From Salinisphaera sp052044135 (GTDB taxonomy: Bacteria; Pseudomonadota; Gammaproteobacteria; Nevskiales; Salinisphaeraceae), in assembly GCF_052044135.1 (NCBI RefSeq), contig NZ_JBQDYF010000009.1:62001-126000 (forward strand): a stretch of 64,000 bases of DNA, written 5' to 3'. The notes beneath the pieces are model-generated. The model worked only from the letters and a program-made list of their open reading frames with translations. It ran no database searches and was not told where the DNA came from. The translations under genes were made by a program, and so were the position numbers. Position 1 is the first letter of the stretch, and every line of letters starts with the position of its first letter. Positions 17,199-24,760 of the stretch are shown one piece after another.

Positions 17199-17243
17199 GA
17201 GCCGGCACCCCGGCGGCGCGCATGCACCGCCGGAGCCCGGCTC
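17199..17243 (-). other. Hairpin between pstS2 and pstC2
   Basis: Two nested inverted repeats (GAGCCGG/CCGGCTC outside, CCGGCGG/CCGCCGG inside) form a stable hairpin but lack a T run. It most likely protects the 3' end of the pstS2 message, a job similar to that of the terminator between pstS and pstC in the first operon. Confidence 0.55.
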
Positions 17244-17263
17244 ATCAACGCTGCACCCGGACT

Positions 17264-18334
17264 TTAGCCGTGGATCTTGTCGATCTGGTTCAGCGTGAGC
17301 TTACGCGCCGGAGCGGGCAGCGGCATGAAGTGAACCTGCTTGAGGTACTGCATGCTGTTGCCGCCATCCGAGCTCACCGCCCAGGTCAGGAAGTTCTTCA
17401 GTTCCTTGGCGGTCTGCTCATCCGACTGCTTCGACTGTACGAGCACATACTCGTAGTTGATGATCGGATAGGACTTCTTGCCCGGCGCGAAAATCAGGCT
17501 GATGCGCTCGCTCTTCGGCGTCTTCGGCACCATCTGAGCGGCCGCCGCCGGGACAGTCTTCTCGTCCGGCTGCACGAAGTTGCCGGCCTTGTTCTTCAGC
17601 ATCGCTTCGCCCAGACCGGCCTTGTCCGTCTGATCCTTGTAGCTGACACCGATGTAGGCGATCGAGTACGGATTGTTACCCAGCGCGGTCACCATGCCCG
17701 AGTTGCCGGTCGCGCCGATGGCGCCCTGCACATTCGGCCAGCTGACGGTCGTGCCGTAACCCGCCTTCCAGTGATGCCCGGCCGACTTGGTCAGGAACTG
17801 GGTGAACAGGAAGGTGTCGCCACTGCCGTCGGCGCGATGGAGCGGCACGATGCGCTTGTGCGGGAGATCGGCGCCATGGTTCATGGATTCGATCTTCTTG
17901 TTATCCCAGTAGCGGATCTTGCCGCTGTAGATCTCGGCCAGCACCGGACCGCTCAGCTTGAGATTGGCATCATTCTCGCCCGGCACGTTGTAGTTGACCA
18001 TCTGCGAGGAAATCGCCACCGGGATGTTCAGCATGCCCGGATGCTTTTTCATCTGCGCGTTGCTGAGGTAGGCATCCGAAGCGCCCATCTGCACGATGCC
18101 CTGGGTCGACTGGGCAATGCCCGTGCCGCTGCCCGTGGCTGCCGTGTTGATTTTGAGATCGCTGTGGTTGCTTGTGTAGGCGGGAACCCACAGGTTGAAC
18201 AACGGATACAACAGGCTGGAACCGGTTTCGGTCAGCGTCGTGGCGCCGAAAGCCACGCCAACCGATGACGCCACAAGGGCAGCGCCGGCGATCGCTTTGA
18301 CCGAACGACTATAGAAAGGATGATTATCGAACAT
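17264..18334 (-). CDS. pstS: Second phosphate-binding protein PstS2
   Basis: This is a 356-residue PstS-family protein with a signal peptide cut near residue 30 (VGVAFGA) and the binding segments ETGSSLLYPLFNLW, GSGTGIAQSTQG, QMGASDAYLS and RADGSGDTFLFTQ. It resembles the PstS group of actinobacteria and some proteobacteria more than the first PstS and is only weakly similar to that one. The ATG at 18334 has AGGAG ten bases upstream. A Pho box lies 80-95 bp upstream. It is likely a binding protein with a different affinity or condition of use. Confidence 0.9.
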   Translation of the reverse strand: MFDNHPFYSRSVKAIAGAALVASSVGVAFGATTLTETGSSLLYPLFNLWVPAYTSNHSDLKINTAATGSGTGIAQSTQGIVQMGASDAYLSNAQMKKHPGMLNIPVAISSQMVNYNVPGENDANLKLSGPVLAEIYSGKIRYWDNKKIESMNHGADLPHKRIVPLHRADGSGDTFLFTQFLTKSAGHHWKAGYGTTVSWPNVQGAIGATGNSGMVTALGNNPYSIAYIGVSYKDQTDKAGLGEAMLKNKAGNFVQPDEKTVPAAAAQMVPKTPKSERISLIFAPGKKSYPIINYEYVLVQSKQSDEQTAKELKNFLTWAVSSDGGNSMQYLKQVHFMPLPAPARKLTLNQIDKIHG

Positions 18335-18344
18335 AAACCTCGTG

Positions 18345-18361
18345 CTCCTAATATTTTTAGG
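18345..18361 (-). promoter_or_regulatory. Hairpin overlapping the pstS2 ribosome site
   Basis: The minus strand reads CCTAA-5 bases-TTAGG, and the last bases run into the AGGAG ribosome site of pstS2. The short A/U-rich stem could lower translation initiation until melted. This is an inference from sequence only. Confidence 0.3.
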
Positions 18362-18396
18362 TGAAGCGCCCTAGGTCTTCGCAATAGGGTAGCCAC

Positions 18397-18430
18397 ACTT
18401 TGCATGGACTATGTGACGAAAACATGACAG
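18397..18430 (-). promoter_or_regulatory. Pho box of pstS2
   Basis: On the minus strand TGTCAT-GTTTT-CGTCAC gives two PhoB half-sites 11 bp apart (18424-18429 and 18413-18418). Ten bases later is CAAAGT (18397-18402), a weak -10. It sits between the pyrD stop and pstS2. Confidence 0.75.
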
Positions 18431-18448
18431 CACTTTCCCCGTCCCGGC

Positions 18449-19462
18449 TCATTCATTTCGCGAAATCGCCGTCACACAATCGTTAACCAGCGCCGGCCCG
18501 CGATAGATCAACCCAGTATAAATCTGCACCGCACGGGCCCCCGCCGCAATCTTTGCCGCCGCATCCGCGCCGTTCATGATCCCGCCCACCCCGATAATCG
18601 GTATATCCTCGGCAAGACGTGCATGCAGCGCGGTAATCACGCGATCAGAGGCCGCTCGAACGGGCCGTCCGCTCACCCCGCCCGCCGCCTCGCGCCAGGC
18701 CAGAGGCAGATCGGCACGCGCCGTCGTGGTGTTGGTCGCGATCACGCCATCGATGCGATGATAACGTAGGCGGGCCACGATCGCGTCGATGCCGGCCTCG
18801 TCCAGATCCGGGGCGATCTTGAGCGCGAGCGGCACATAGCGCCCGCGCGCCTCGGCCAGCCGGTTGCGCTCGGCCACGACCGCCGCCAGCAGCGCATCCA
18901 GCGCATCCTCGCCCTGCCAGTCGCGCAAGCCCGCCGTGTTCGGCGACGACACGTTGACGGTGACGTAATGGGCCGCATCGTAGACCGTGGCCAGTGCCGA
19001 TATATAGTCGTCGACCGCCCTGTCGGCCGGGGTGTCCTTGTTCTTGCCGATGTTGATGCCGAGCACGCCGTCGTATCGCGACGACGTCAGATGCGCCACC
19101 AATGCGGCCGCCCCGGCGTTGTTGAAACCGAAGCGATTGAGCAACGCGCGCTGCTCGGGCAGTCGAAACAGGCGCGGTTTCGGATTGCCGGGCTGAGGCT
19201 TCGGCGTGACCGTGCCGACCTCGATGAAACCGAAGCCGAGACCGGCCAGCCCGTCGACATGCGCGCCGTTCTTGTCGAGCCCGGCGGCCAGGCCGACCGG
19301 ATTGGGCAGGGTCAGCCCCATCAGGGTCGTGGGCAGCGCCGGTACGCGCGCGCCATACAGGCGATGCGCGAGTGAGGGGAAGCGCGACAATCCACCCAGC
19401 GTGAGTTCATGCGCGCGCTCGGCCTCGAGGCCGAATAGCGCCGGTCGAATCAGCGAATACAT
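18449..19462 (-). CDS. pyrD: Dihydroorotate dehydrogenase (quinone), class 2
   Basis: PyrD oxidises dihydroorotate to orotate in pyrimidine synthesis and passes electrons to quinone at the inner membrane. The 337-residue protein has the class 2 N-terminal helix (MYSLIRPALFGLEAERAHEL), the FMN-binding PNPVGLAAGLDKNG, the catalytic-serine segment VNVSSPNTAGLRDWQG, and IIGVGGIMNG near the C-terminus. Its length is normal for class 2. It is monocistronic and ends just upstream of the pstS2 Pho box. Confidence 0.96.
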   Translation of the reverse strand: MYSLIRPALFGLEAERAHELTLGGLSRFPSLAHRLYGARVPALPTTLMGLTLPNPVGLAAGLDKNGAHVDGLAGLGFGFIEVGTVTPKPQPGNPKPRLFRLPEQRALLNRFGFNNAGAAALVAHLTSSRYDGVLGINIGKNKDTPADRAVDDYISALATVYDAAHYVTVNVSSPNTAGLRDWQGEDALDALLAAVVAERNRLAEARGRYVPLALKIAPDLDEAGIDAIVARLRYHRIDGVIATNTTTARADLPLAWREAAGGVSGRPVRAASDRVITALHARLAEDIPIIGVGGIMNGADAAAKIAAGARAVQIYTGLIYRGPALVNDCVTAISRNE

Positions 19463-19555
19463 GCAAATGCGGACTTGGAATGCATGCCTATTGTGCGGGC
19501 TGAAACGACGCAGCGCACCATTTGGTCTGGACGGCCATGATGCGATAATCGCGGC

Positions 19556-20557
19556 ATGACCAAATATTCACGCAGAAATCCCGCGGGCGCCCGCCTGTCC
19601 GTGGCCCCGATGATGGACTGGACCACCCCGGCTCAGCGCTACTTCATGCGCCGCATCACGCGCCATGCGCTGCTGTATACCGAGATGGTCACCACTGCCG
19701 CGCTCATCCACGGCGATACCGCCCGGTTTCTGGATTATCACGCCGACGAGCACCCGCTGGCGCTGCAGCTCGGCGGCAGCGATCCGGCGGCCATGGCGCA
19801 CTGCGCGCTGCTGGCCGAGAACGCCGGCTTCGACGAAGTCGACATCAACGTCGGCTGCCCGTCGGACCGGGTCCAGAACGGCGCCTTCGGCGCCTGCATG
19901 ATGGCCGAGCCGGAGCGCATTGCCGATTGCGTGGCCGACATGAAAGCCCGCGTCGCCATCCCCGTGACGGTCAAGACCCGTATCGGCATCGATCATCAGG
20001 ACAGCTATGAATTCCTGCACGATTTCGCCTCGCGCGTGGCCGAGGCCGGCGCGGACCGGCTGATCGTGCATGCGCGCAAGGCCTGGTTGTCGGGCCTCTC
20101 GCCGAGGGAAAACCGCGAAGTGCCGCCACTCGACTATGCCCGCGTGCACCGGCTGGCGGCCGATTTTCCGGATCTGCCGATGTCGATCAACGGCGGCATC
20201 GTCGATCTGGATACGGCGGAAACGCAACTCGCACATGTCGACGGCGTGATGATCGGGCGCGAGGCCTATCGCAACCCCTATGCGATGGCCGGGGTGGATT
20301 CACGCTTTTTCGGTGACGATACGCCCGTGCACTCACGCCTGGATGTGGTCGAGGCCATGCGGGACTATATCGCCAACCATCTGGCCGCTGGCGGCCAGCT
20401 CAAAAGCGTCACCCGCCACATGCTCGGATTGTTCCATGCCCAGCCCGGCGGTCGCGCCTGGCGGCGCGTGCTGTCCGAACAGGGCAATCACCCCGACGCG
20501 GGTCTTGAGGTGCTTGATGCGGCGCTAGCCCCGGCCACCGGTGCGGTGCCGGCGTAG
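19556..20557 (+). CDS. dusA: tRNA-dihydrouridine(20/20a) synthase DusA
   Basis: DusA reduces uridines 20 and 20a in the D-loop of tRNA using FMN and NADPH. The 333-residue protein begins with the FMN segment SVAPMMDWT and holds the catalytic cysteine in QNGAFGACMM (preceded by NVGCPSDRV). It also has KTRIGID, IVHARKAWL and the C-terminal helical domain with TRHMLGLFHAQPGGRAWRR, characteristic of DusA. It is transcribed divergently from pyrD. Confidence 0.95.
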   Translation: MTKYSRRNPAGARLSVAPMMDWTTPAQRYFMRRITRHALLYTEMVTTAALIHGDTARFLDYHADEHPLALQLGGSDPAAMAHCALLAENAGFDEVDINVGCPSDRVQNGAFGACMMAEPERIADCVADMKARVAIPVTVKTRIGIDHQDSYEFLHDFASRVAEAGADRLIVHARKAWLSGLSPRENREVPPLDYARVHRLAADFPDLPMSINGGIVDLDTAETQLAHVDGVMIGREAYRNPYAMAGVDSRFFGDDTPVHSRLDVVEAMRDYIANHLAAGGQLKSVTRHMLGLFHAQPGGRAWRRVLSEQGNHPDAGLEVLDAALAPATGAVPA

Positions 20558-20611
20558 GCAACACCGGCGCATTGCCGCACAATAGCGGTTTTTGCGCGGA
20601 GCCTGTTCATC

Positions 20612-21097
20612 ATGGTGATCTTCAAGACCAATCTCGGCGATATTCATATCGATGTCGACGAGCACAACGCCCCGATCTCGGCCGAGAACTTTCTCACCTA
20701 TGTTCGCGACGGCTTCTACGACGGTGTGATCTTTCATCGCGTGATCCCGGGCTTCGTCGTCCAGGGCGGTGGGTTCGACGAAAACTTCAACCAGAAGACC
20801 ACGCGCGCGCCGATCAAGAACGAATCCGCCAACGGGCTGGACAACGAGCGCGGCACCCTGTCGATGGCCCGCACCCAGGACCCGCATTCGGCCACCTCGC
20901 AGTTCTTCATCAATCTCGAAGACAACGAGGCGCTGAACGACATGGGTACACGGCCCGGCTATGCCGTATTCGGCCGTGTGGTCCAGGGCATGGAAGTGGT
21001 CGACGCCATCGCCAAGGTGCCCACTGGCGGCGCCGGGCCGTTCCATCAGGACGTCCCGCGGGACACTGTTCGCATCGAGTCGGCGGAAATCGTCTGA
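20612..21097 (+). CDS. ppiB: Peptidyl-prolyl cis-trans isomerase B (cyclophilin)
   Basis: PpiB catalyses proline isomerisation during protein folding. The 161-residue protein has no signal peptide and so is cytoplasmic. It has the cyclophilin core FHRVIPGFVVQGGG, the active-site segment SMARTQDPHSATSQFFI and GYAVFGRVVQGM. It is followed 10 bp later by lpxH, a pairing common in gammaproteobacteria. Confidence 0.95.
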   Translation: MVIFKTNLGDIHIDVDEHNAPISAENFLTYVRDGFYDGVIFHRVIPGFVVQGGGFDENFNQKTTRAPIKNESANGLDNERGTLSMARTQDPHSATSQFFINLEDNEALNDMGTRPGYAVFGRVVQGMEVVDAIAKVPTGGAGPFHQDVPRDTVRIESAEIV

Positions 21098-21107
21098 TCG
21101 GCACGCC

Positions 21108-21842
21108 GTGGCCGCGACCCACTTCATCGCCGATCTGCACCTGATCGACGATCGCGAGCCGGCTGCGCGCCGGCTCGCCGGCTATCTCGCCGGCCCGGCG
21201 CGAGCCGCCGATGCGTTGTATGTGCTGGGCGATCTGTTCGATGTCTGGATCGGCGACGACGGCTCGATTCCGCAGCACGCGGCAACGCTGGATGCGTTCG
21301 CCGAATTCGCCGGCACCGGCGTACCGGTGTTCTTCATTCGCGGCAACCGTGATTTCGCCGTCGGCCCGGCGTTCGCATCACGCAGCCGCATGCAGATCCT
21401 GGATGACCCCACGGTTGCCACGCTTCACGGCGTGCCCACCCTGCTCGCCCACGGCGATGTGTTTTGCAGCGACGACATCGCCCACCAGGCATTTCGGGCC
21501 CGATACACTGACGCCCGCTGGCGACAACGGCGCCTTGCCCTGCCGTTGTGGCTGCGGCGCAGGGTGGCAAGGCGCGCGCGGCGCCGTTCGGCTCGGGAGA
21601 AAACCCGCAAGCCGATGCGCATCATGGATGTGAACGCGGCGACCGTGGCGGGCATGGCCGACGAATACCGGGCCCAGCGGATCATTCACGGCCATACCCA
21701 CCGGCCCGCCGATCATCTGGACGGCCATATTGCACGCTATGTGCTGGCCGACTGGCGCGACGACCGCGCCGAAGTATTGGTCGTGGACGATAACGGCGTC
21801 GCGCGCCGGCGGCTGGACCACGCCGGGCGCTTCATCGACTGA
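21108..21842 (+). CDS. lpxH: UDP-2,3-diacylglucosamine pyrophosphohydrolase
   Basis: LpxH cleaves UDP-2,3-diacylglucosamine to lipid X and UMP in lipid A synthesis at the inner membrane. The 244-residue protein has all metallophosphoesterase motifs: FIADLHL, GDLFDVWIGDD, RGNRDF, LLAHGD and HGHTHRP. The start is GTG at 21108, which places the first motif at residue 5 as in other LpxH; the open frame upstream overlaps ppiB and is not coding. Confidence 0.94.
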   Translation: MAATHFIADLHLIDDREPAARRLAGYLAGPARAADALYVLGDLFDVWIGDDGSIPQHAATLDAFAEFAGTGVPVFFIRGNRDFAVGPAFASRSRMQILDDPTVATLHGVPTLLAHGDVFCSDDIAHQAFRARYTDARWRQRRLALPLWLRRRVARRARRRSAREKTRKPMRIMDVNAATVAGMADEYRAQRIIHGHTHRPADHLDGHIARYVLADWRDDRAEVLVVDDNGVARRRLDHAGRFID

Positions 21843-22640
21843 TTACGGTCGCCGCGCGTCGCGCGCGGTCAGTTCGTCCAGTTCCGGCTCGGAAAAACGC
21901 GCCTCGCGCCGTGCGGCGAGGTTGTACGGCCCGGGCGGGCCGCCGTTCATGTATTCATCGAGCAGTCGGAAAAATGTTTCGTCCGGATCGAGCCCACGTG
22001 GCTCGGCGAAGTAGCGAAACCACTTGCTGCCGATCTCCACGTGCGGCACTTCCTCGGCCAGAATCTGCTCGAAGATGGCAACGGTCTTGTCGTCGCCGAC
22101 CCGCTTGAGTTTTTCGATCATGCCGGGTGTGACATCGAGCCCACGCGCTTCCAGTACACGCGGCACCAGGGCCATGCGCACCATCGGGTCGTGCGCGGTC
22201 TTGACCGCCATTTCCCACAGTCCGTTGTGGGCATCGAAATCGCCGTAGGCATAGCCGAAATCGGCCAGCCGGTCATTCAGCATCTCGAAGTGGCGTGACT
22301 CGTCGGCCGCCATCGACAACCAGTCGGCGTAATAGTCAGCCGGCAGTCCGCGATAGCGATAGGCCGCGTCCAGCCCCAGATTGATCGCGTTGAACTCGAT
22401 ATGGGCGATGGCATGAATGAGCGCGGCGCGGCCATAATCCGAGCCCAGGCCGCGCCGCGCCAGTTTGGCCGGATGTACCAACGCCGGACGCGCCGGGCGC
22501 CCCGGCACCGGCACGGCTTCCGCTTCGCCGGACACGACCGACAACCCGCTGGAATCGGCCGCGTGCAACGCCCGCGTGGCGAGACATTTCGCCCGCGGGT
22601 CACGCGCCATCAGCGCGGCATGCACGTCGGCCGGCGTCAT
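21843..22640 (-). CDS. Ferritin-like DUF455 family protein
   Basis: This is a 265-residue member of the DUF455 ferritin-like family. Metal-binding type helices carry glutamates and histidines in HIEFNAINLGLDA, DESRHFEML and EEVPHVEIGSKWF. Family members are thought to be di-iron proteins, with some linked to tRNA hydroxylation or oxidation, but the function here is unknown. The ATG at 22640 overlaps the metZ stop (TGATG), so it is translationally coupled to metZ and convergent with lpxH. Confidence 0.85.
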   Translation of the reverse strand: MTPADVHAALMARDPRAKCLATRALHAADSSGLSVVSGEAEAVPVPGRPARPALVHPAKLARRGLGSDYGRAALIHAIAHIEFNAINLGLDAAYRYRGLPADYYADWLSMAADESRHFEMLNDRLADFGYAYGDFDAHNGLWEMAVKTAHDPMVRMALVPRVLEARGLDVTPGMIEKLKRVGDDKTVAIFEQILAEEVPHVEIGSKWFRYFAEPRGLDPDETFFRLLDEYMNGGPPGPYNLAARREARFSEPELDELTARDARRP

Positions 22641-23830
22641 CAAGCGGCCAGAGCGCGCCACAGATCGGCGATGATGTCGTCCACATTCTCCAGCCCCACC
22701 GAGATCCGGATCAGACCCTCGCCGATGCCGGCCCGGGCCCGATCCTCGGCCGAGATGCGGACATGGGTGGTACTGGCCGGATGCACGATGGTGGTGCGGG
22801 TATCACCAAGATTGGCGGTGATCGACAGCATGCGGGTGGCGTTGATGAGCTTGAACGCATCCTCGCGCCCGCCCTTCACATCGAACGACACGATGCCGCC
22901 AAAGCCGCCCGGCTGCTGCTTTACGGCCAGCTCATGCTGCGGATGCGATGCCAGACCGGGGTAATAGACATGCGCCACACCGGGCTGGGTTTCCAGCCAT
23001 TGCGCGAGCCGGGCCGCGCCGTCGCAATGCGCACGCATCCGCACTTCCAGCGTCTCCAGTGCCTTGTAGAAGATCCAGGCATTGAACGGGCTCATGCTCG
23101 GCCCGCAGGTGCGCAGGAAACGAAAGACCTGGTCACCCACGATATCCGCATCGCCCACGACCGCGCCGCCGAGCGCCCGACCCTGGCCGTCGAGATACTT
23201 GGTGGCCGAATGCGTCACGATATGCGCGCCCAGTTCCAGCGGGCGCTGCAGCGCGGGCGTACAGAAACAGTTATCGACCACGAGCTTCGCGCCGTGCGCC
23301 TCGGCGAGCGCCCCGAGTGCGCCGAGATCGACGATCTCGGTCAGCGGATTGGACGGTGTTTCCACGAACAGCATCTTAGTATTCGGCTCGATCGCGGCCT
23401 GCCAGGCGTCGACGTCATCCGGCGCGACATAGCTGGTCCGGATGCCGAGCTTGCCGAGGTAGTTGTTGAACAGACCGATGGTGGAACCGAACAGCGTATG
23501 CGCGGCCACGATATGGTCGCCGGCCTCGAGCGTGGCCAGACAGGTCGCCAGAATCGCGGCCATGCCGGAACCGGTGGCCACACACGCCTCGCCGCCTTCC
23601 ATCGCTGCCAGCCGGTCACAGAAGGCATCGACGGTCGGATTGGTGAAACGCGAATAGATGTTGCCCGGTTCGTCGCCGGCAAAGCGCGCCGCACAGGCCT
23701 CGGCCGAATCGAACACGAAGCTCGAGGTCATATAGATGGCGCTGCTGTGCTCGCCTTCGGGGCTGCGATGGGTGCCGGCGCGTACACCGCGTGTGGCGGT
23801 GCCCCACTCGGGGTCGTAATTAATAGTCAT
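22640..23830 (-). CDS. metZ: O-succinylhomoserine sulfhydrylase MetZ
   Basis: MetZ makes homocysteine from O-succinylhomoserine and sulfide, a direct sulfhydrylation step of methionine synthesis. The 396-residue protein is a Cys/Met metabolism PLP enzyme with Lys211 in THSATKYLDG as the PLP lysine. Other motifs are GSGMAAI, ETPSNP and VVDNCFCTP. The ATG at 23830 has AGGAG five bases upstream; the longer frame would run through the leader terminator and is rejected. A promoter and structured leader at 23859-24005 point to control by methionine or SAM. Confidence 0.94.
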   Translation of the reverse strand: MTINYDPEWGTATRGVRAGTHRSPEGEHSSAIYMTSSFVFDSAEACAARFAGDEPGNIYSRFTNPTVDAFCDRLAAMEGGEACVATGSGMAAILATCLATLEAGDHIVAAHTLFGSTIGLFNNYLGKLGIRTSYVAPDDVDAWQAAIEPNTKMLFVETPSNPLTEIVDLGALGALAEAHGAKLVVDNCFCTPALQRPLELGAHIVTHSATKYLDGQGRALGGAVVGDADIVGDQVFRFLRTCGPSMSPFNAWIFYKALETLEVRMRAHCDGAARLAQWLETQPGVAHVYYPGLASHPQHELAVKQQPGGFGGIVSFDVKGGREDAFKLINATRMLSITANLGDTRTTIVHPASTTHVRISAEDRARAGIGEGLIRISVGLENVDDIIADLWRALAA

Positions 23831-23858
23831 GGCGTCTCCTGTGAGAAGCGGCGGGCAC

Positions 23859-23888
23859 AAAAAAACCTGCAAGCGCGAACGCAGCAGG
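23859..23888 (-). terminator. Leader terminator of metZ
   Basis: The minus strand has CCTGC-T-GCG-TTCG-CGC-TT-GCAGG followed by seven T residues, ending about 28 bp before the metZ start codon. The 5' arm (23884-23888) also takes part in an alternative stem with 23903-23910, so the two folds exclude each other. Confidence 0.82.
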
Positions 23889-23971
23889 CGGTGTCCTCTT
23901 GACGCCCGCTTAGCTGATGTTTCGATCGCAAGGACAGCGATCCGCGCCCGCAAGCTGTGCAAATCGGCGCG
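23883..23971 (-). promoter_or_regulatory. SAM-II-like riboswitch in the metZ leader
   Basis: The leader begins with stem CGCGCC/GGCGCG (23966-23971 with 23943-23948) enclosing a 17-base loop. The loop has GATTTG and GCTTGC, two marks of SAM-II. A hairpin GATCGC/GCGATC (23924-23942) follows, then the 3' motif AGCTAA (23910-23915). The next bases (23903-23910) can pair over 8 bp with 23883-23890 as an antiterminator that blocks the terminator. The inserted hairpin and imperfect loop-to-3' pairing differ from the classical SAM-II consensus. No leader peptide frame is present. Confidence 0.6.
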
Positions 23972-23976
23972 CGGCA

Positions 23977-24005
23977 AGTATGGCCCGAGGGCGGGCCGGC
24001 ATCAA
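23977..24005 (-). promoter_or_regulatory. Sigma-70 promoter of metZ
   Basis: On the minus strand TTGATG (24000-24005) and CATACT (23977-23982) are 17 bp apart, each a 4/6 match. The expected start near 23970 coincides with the first base of the riboswitch stem. Confidence 0.55.
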
Positions 24006-24028
24006 GCCCGGCGGAGCCGGTTGCGACG

Positions 24029-24760
24029 CTACTTCAAGCGTACGTAAACGATGTGAGTGTCCGCGTCGCTGCGCGACTCACGGAAATCCAGGGTCACGTA
24101 ATCCAGCGATTCCATCAGCTTGCTCAGCTTGGAAAAGCCGTAGTTGCGCGAATCGAACGACGGATGATTCTTGTTCACGTAGCTGCCCACCGCACCCAGC
24201 GGCGCCCAGCCGTCATCGCGCGAGACCGCTTCGATGGCCGTGGTGAGCATACGCCGCAACTCCTTGGGATCGCCGGTCGGCGCGGGTTCGTCACGGCTCG
24301 GTTCGGCCGCCAGGATTTCAGTGAACACGAACCGGTCGCAGGCCGAGACGAACGCCGGTGGCGTCTTTTTCTCACCGAAACCATAAACCGCGAGCCCGGA
24401 TTCCCGGATGCGTGTGGCCAGACGCGTGTAGTCGCTGTCCGACGAGACGATCACGAAGCCGTCGAGATGCGCCTGATGGAGCAGATCCATGGCATCGATG
24501 ATCAACGCCGCGTCGGTCGCATTCTTGCCGGTGGTGTAGGCGAACTGCTGGATAGGCTGGATTGCATGATCGTGCAGGGCCCGCTTCCAGCCCTTCAGAT
24601 GGGTCGTGGTCCAGTCGCCGTAGGCCCGCTTGATGCTGGCCAGCCCGAAGGTCGAGACTTCCGCCAGCAACTCGCCGCAGCGCGACGACGGCGCATTGTC
24701 GGCATCGATGAGTACGGCGAGCTTGAGATTGTCGACGGCGGAGGACAACTCGTTCGTCAC
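24029..24760 (-). CDS. NYN-domain ribonuclease with LOTUS/OST-HTH domain
   Basis: This 243-residue protein has an N-terminal NYN (PIN-like) domain with conserved acidic residues in VLIDADNAPS, ATDAALIIDAMDLL and VSSDSDYTRL, then a C-terminal OST-HTH/LOTUS domain (about 160-243). Such proteins are predicted metal-dependent RNases with an RNA-binding domain (the DUF88 group). Its ATG overlaps the purF stop by 4 bp, so it is coupled to purF. The target RNA is unknown. Confidence 0.85.
   Translation of the reverse strand: MTNELSSAVDNLKLAVLIDADNAPSSRCGELLAEVSTFGLASIKRAYGDWTTTHLKGWKRALHDHAIQPIQQFAYTTGKNATDAALIIDAMDLLHQAHLDGFVIVSSDSDYTRLATRIRESGLAVYGFGEKKTPPAFVSACDRFVFTEILAAEPSRDEPAPTGDPKELRRMLTTAIEAVSRDDGWAPLGAVGSYVNKNHPSFDSRNYGFSKLSKLMESLDYVTLDFRESRSDADTHIVYVRLK

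Noticed and set aside
23904..23975. Leader-peptide attenuator for metZ
   Set aside because: There is no ATG or GTG frame with a ribosome site in the leader, so peptide-based attenuation is unlikely.
22640..23977. Longer start of metZ at 23977
   Set aside because: The extra 49 codons would pass through the leader terminator and riboswitch-like fold and have no family similarity.
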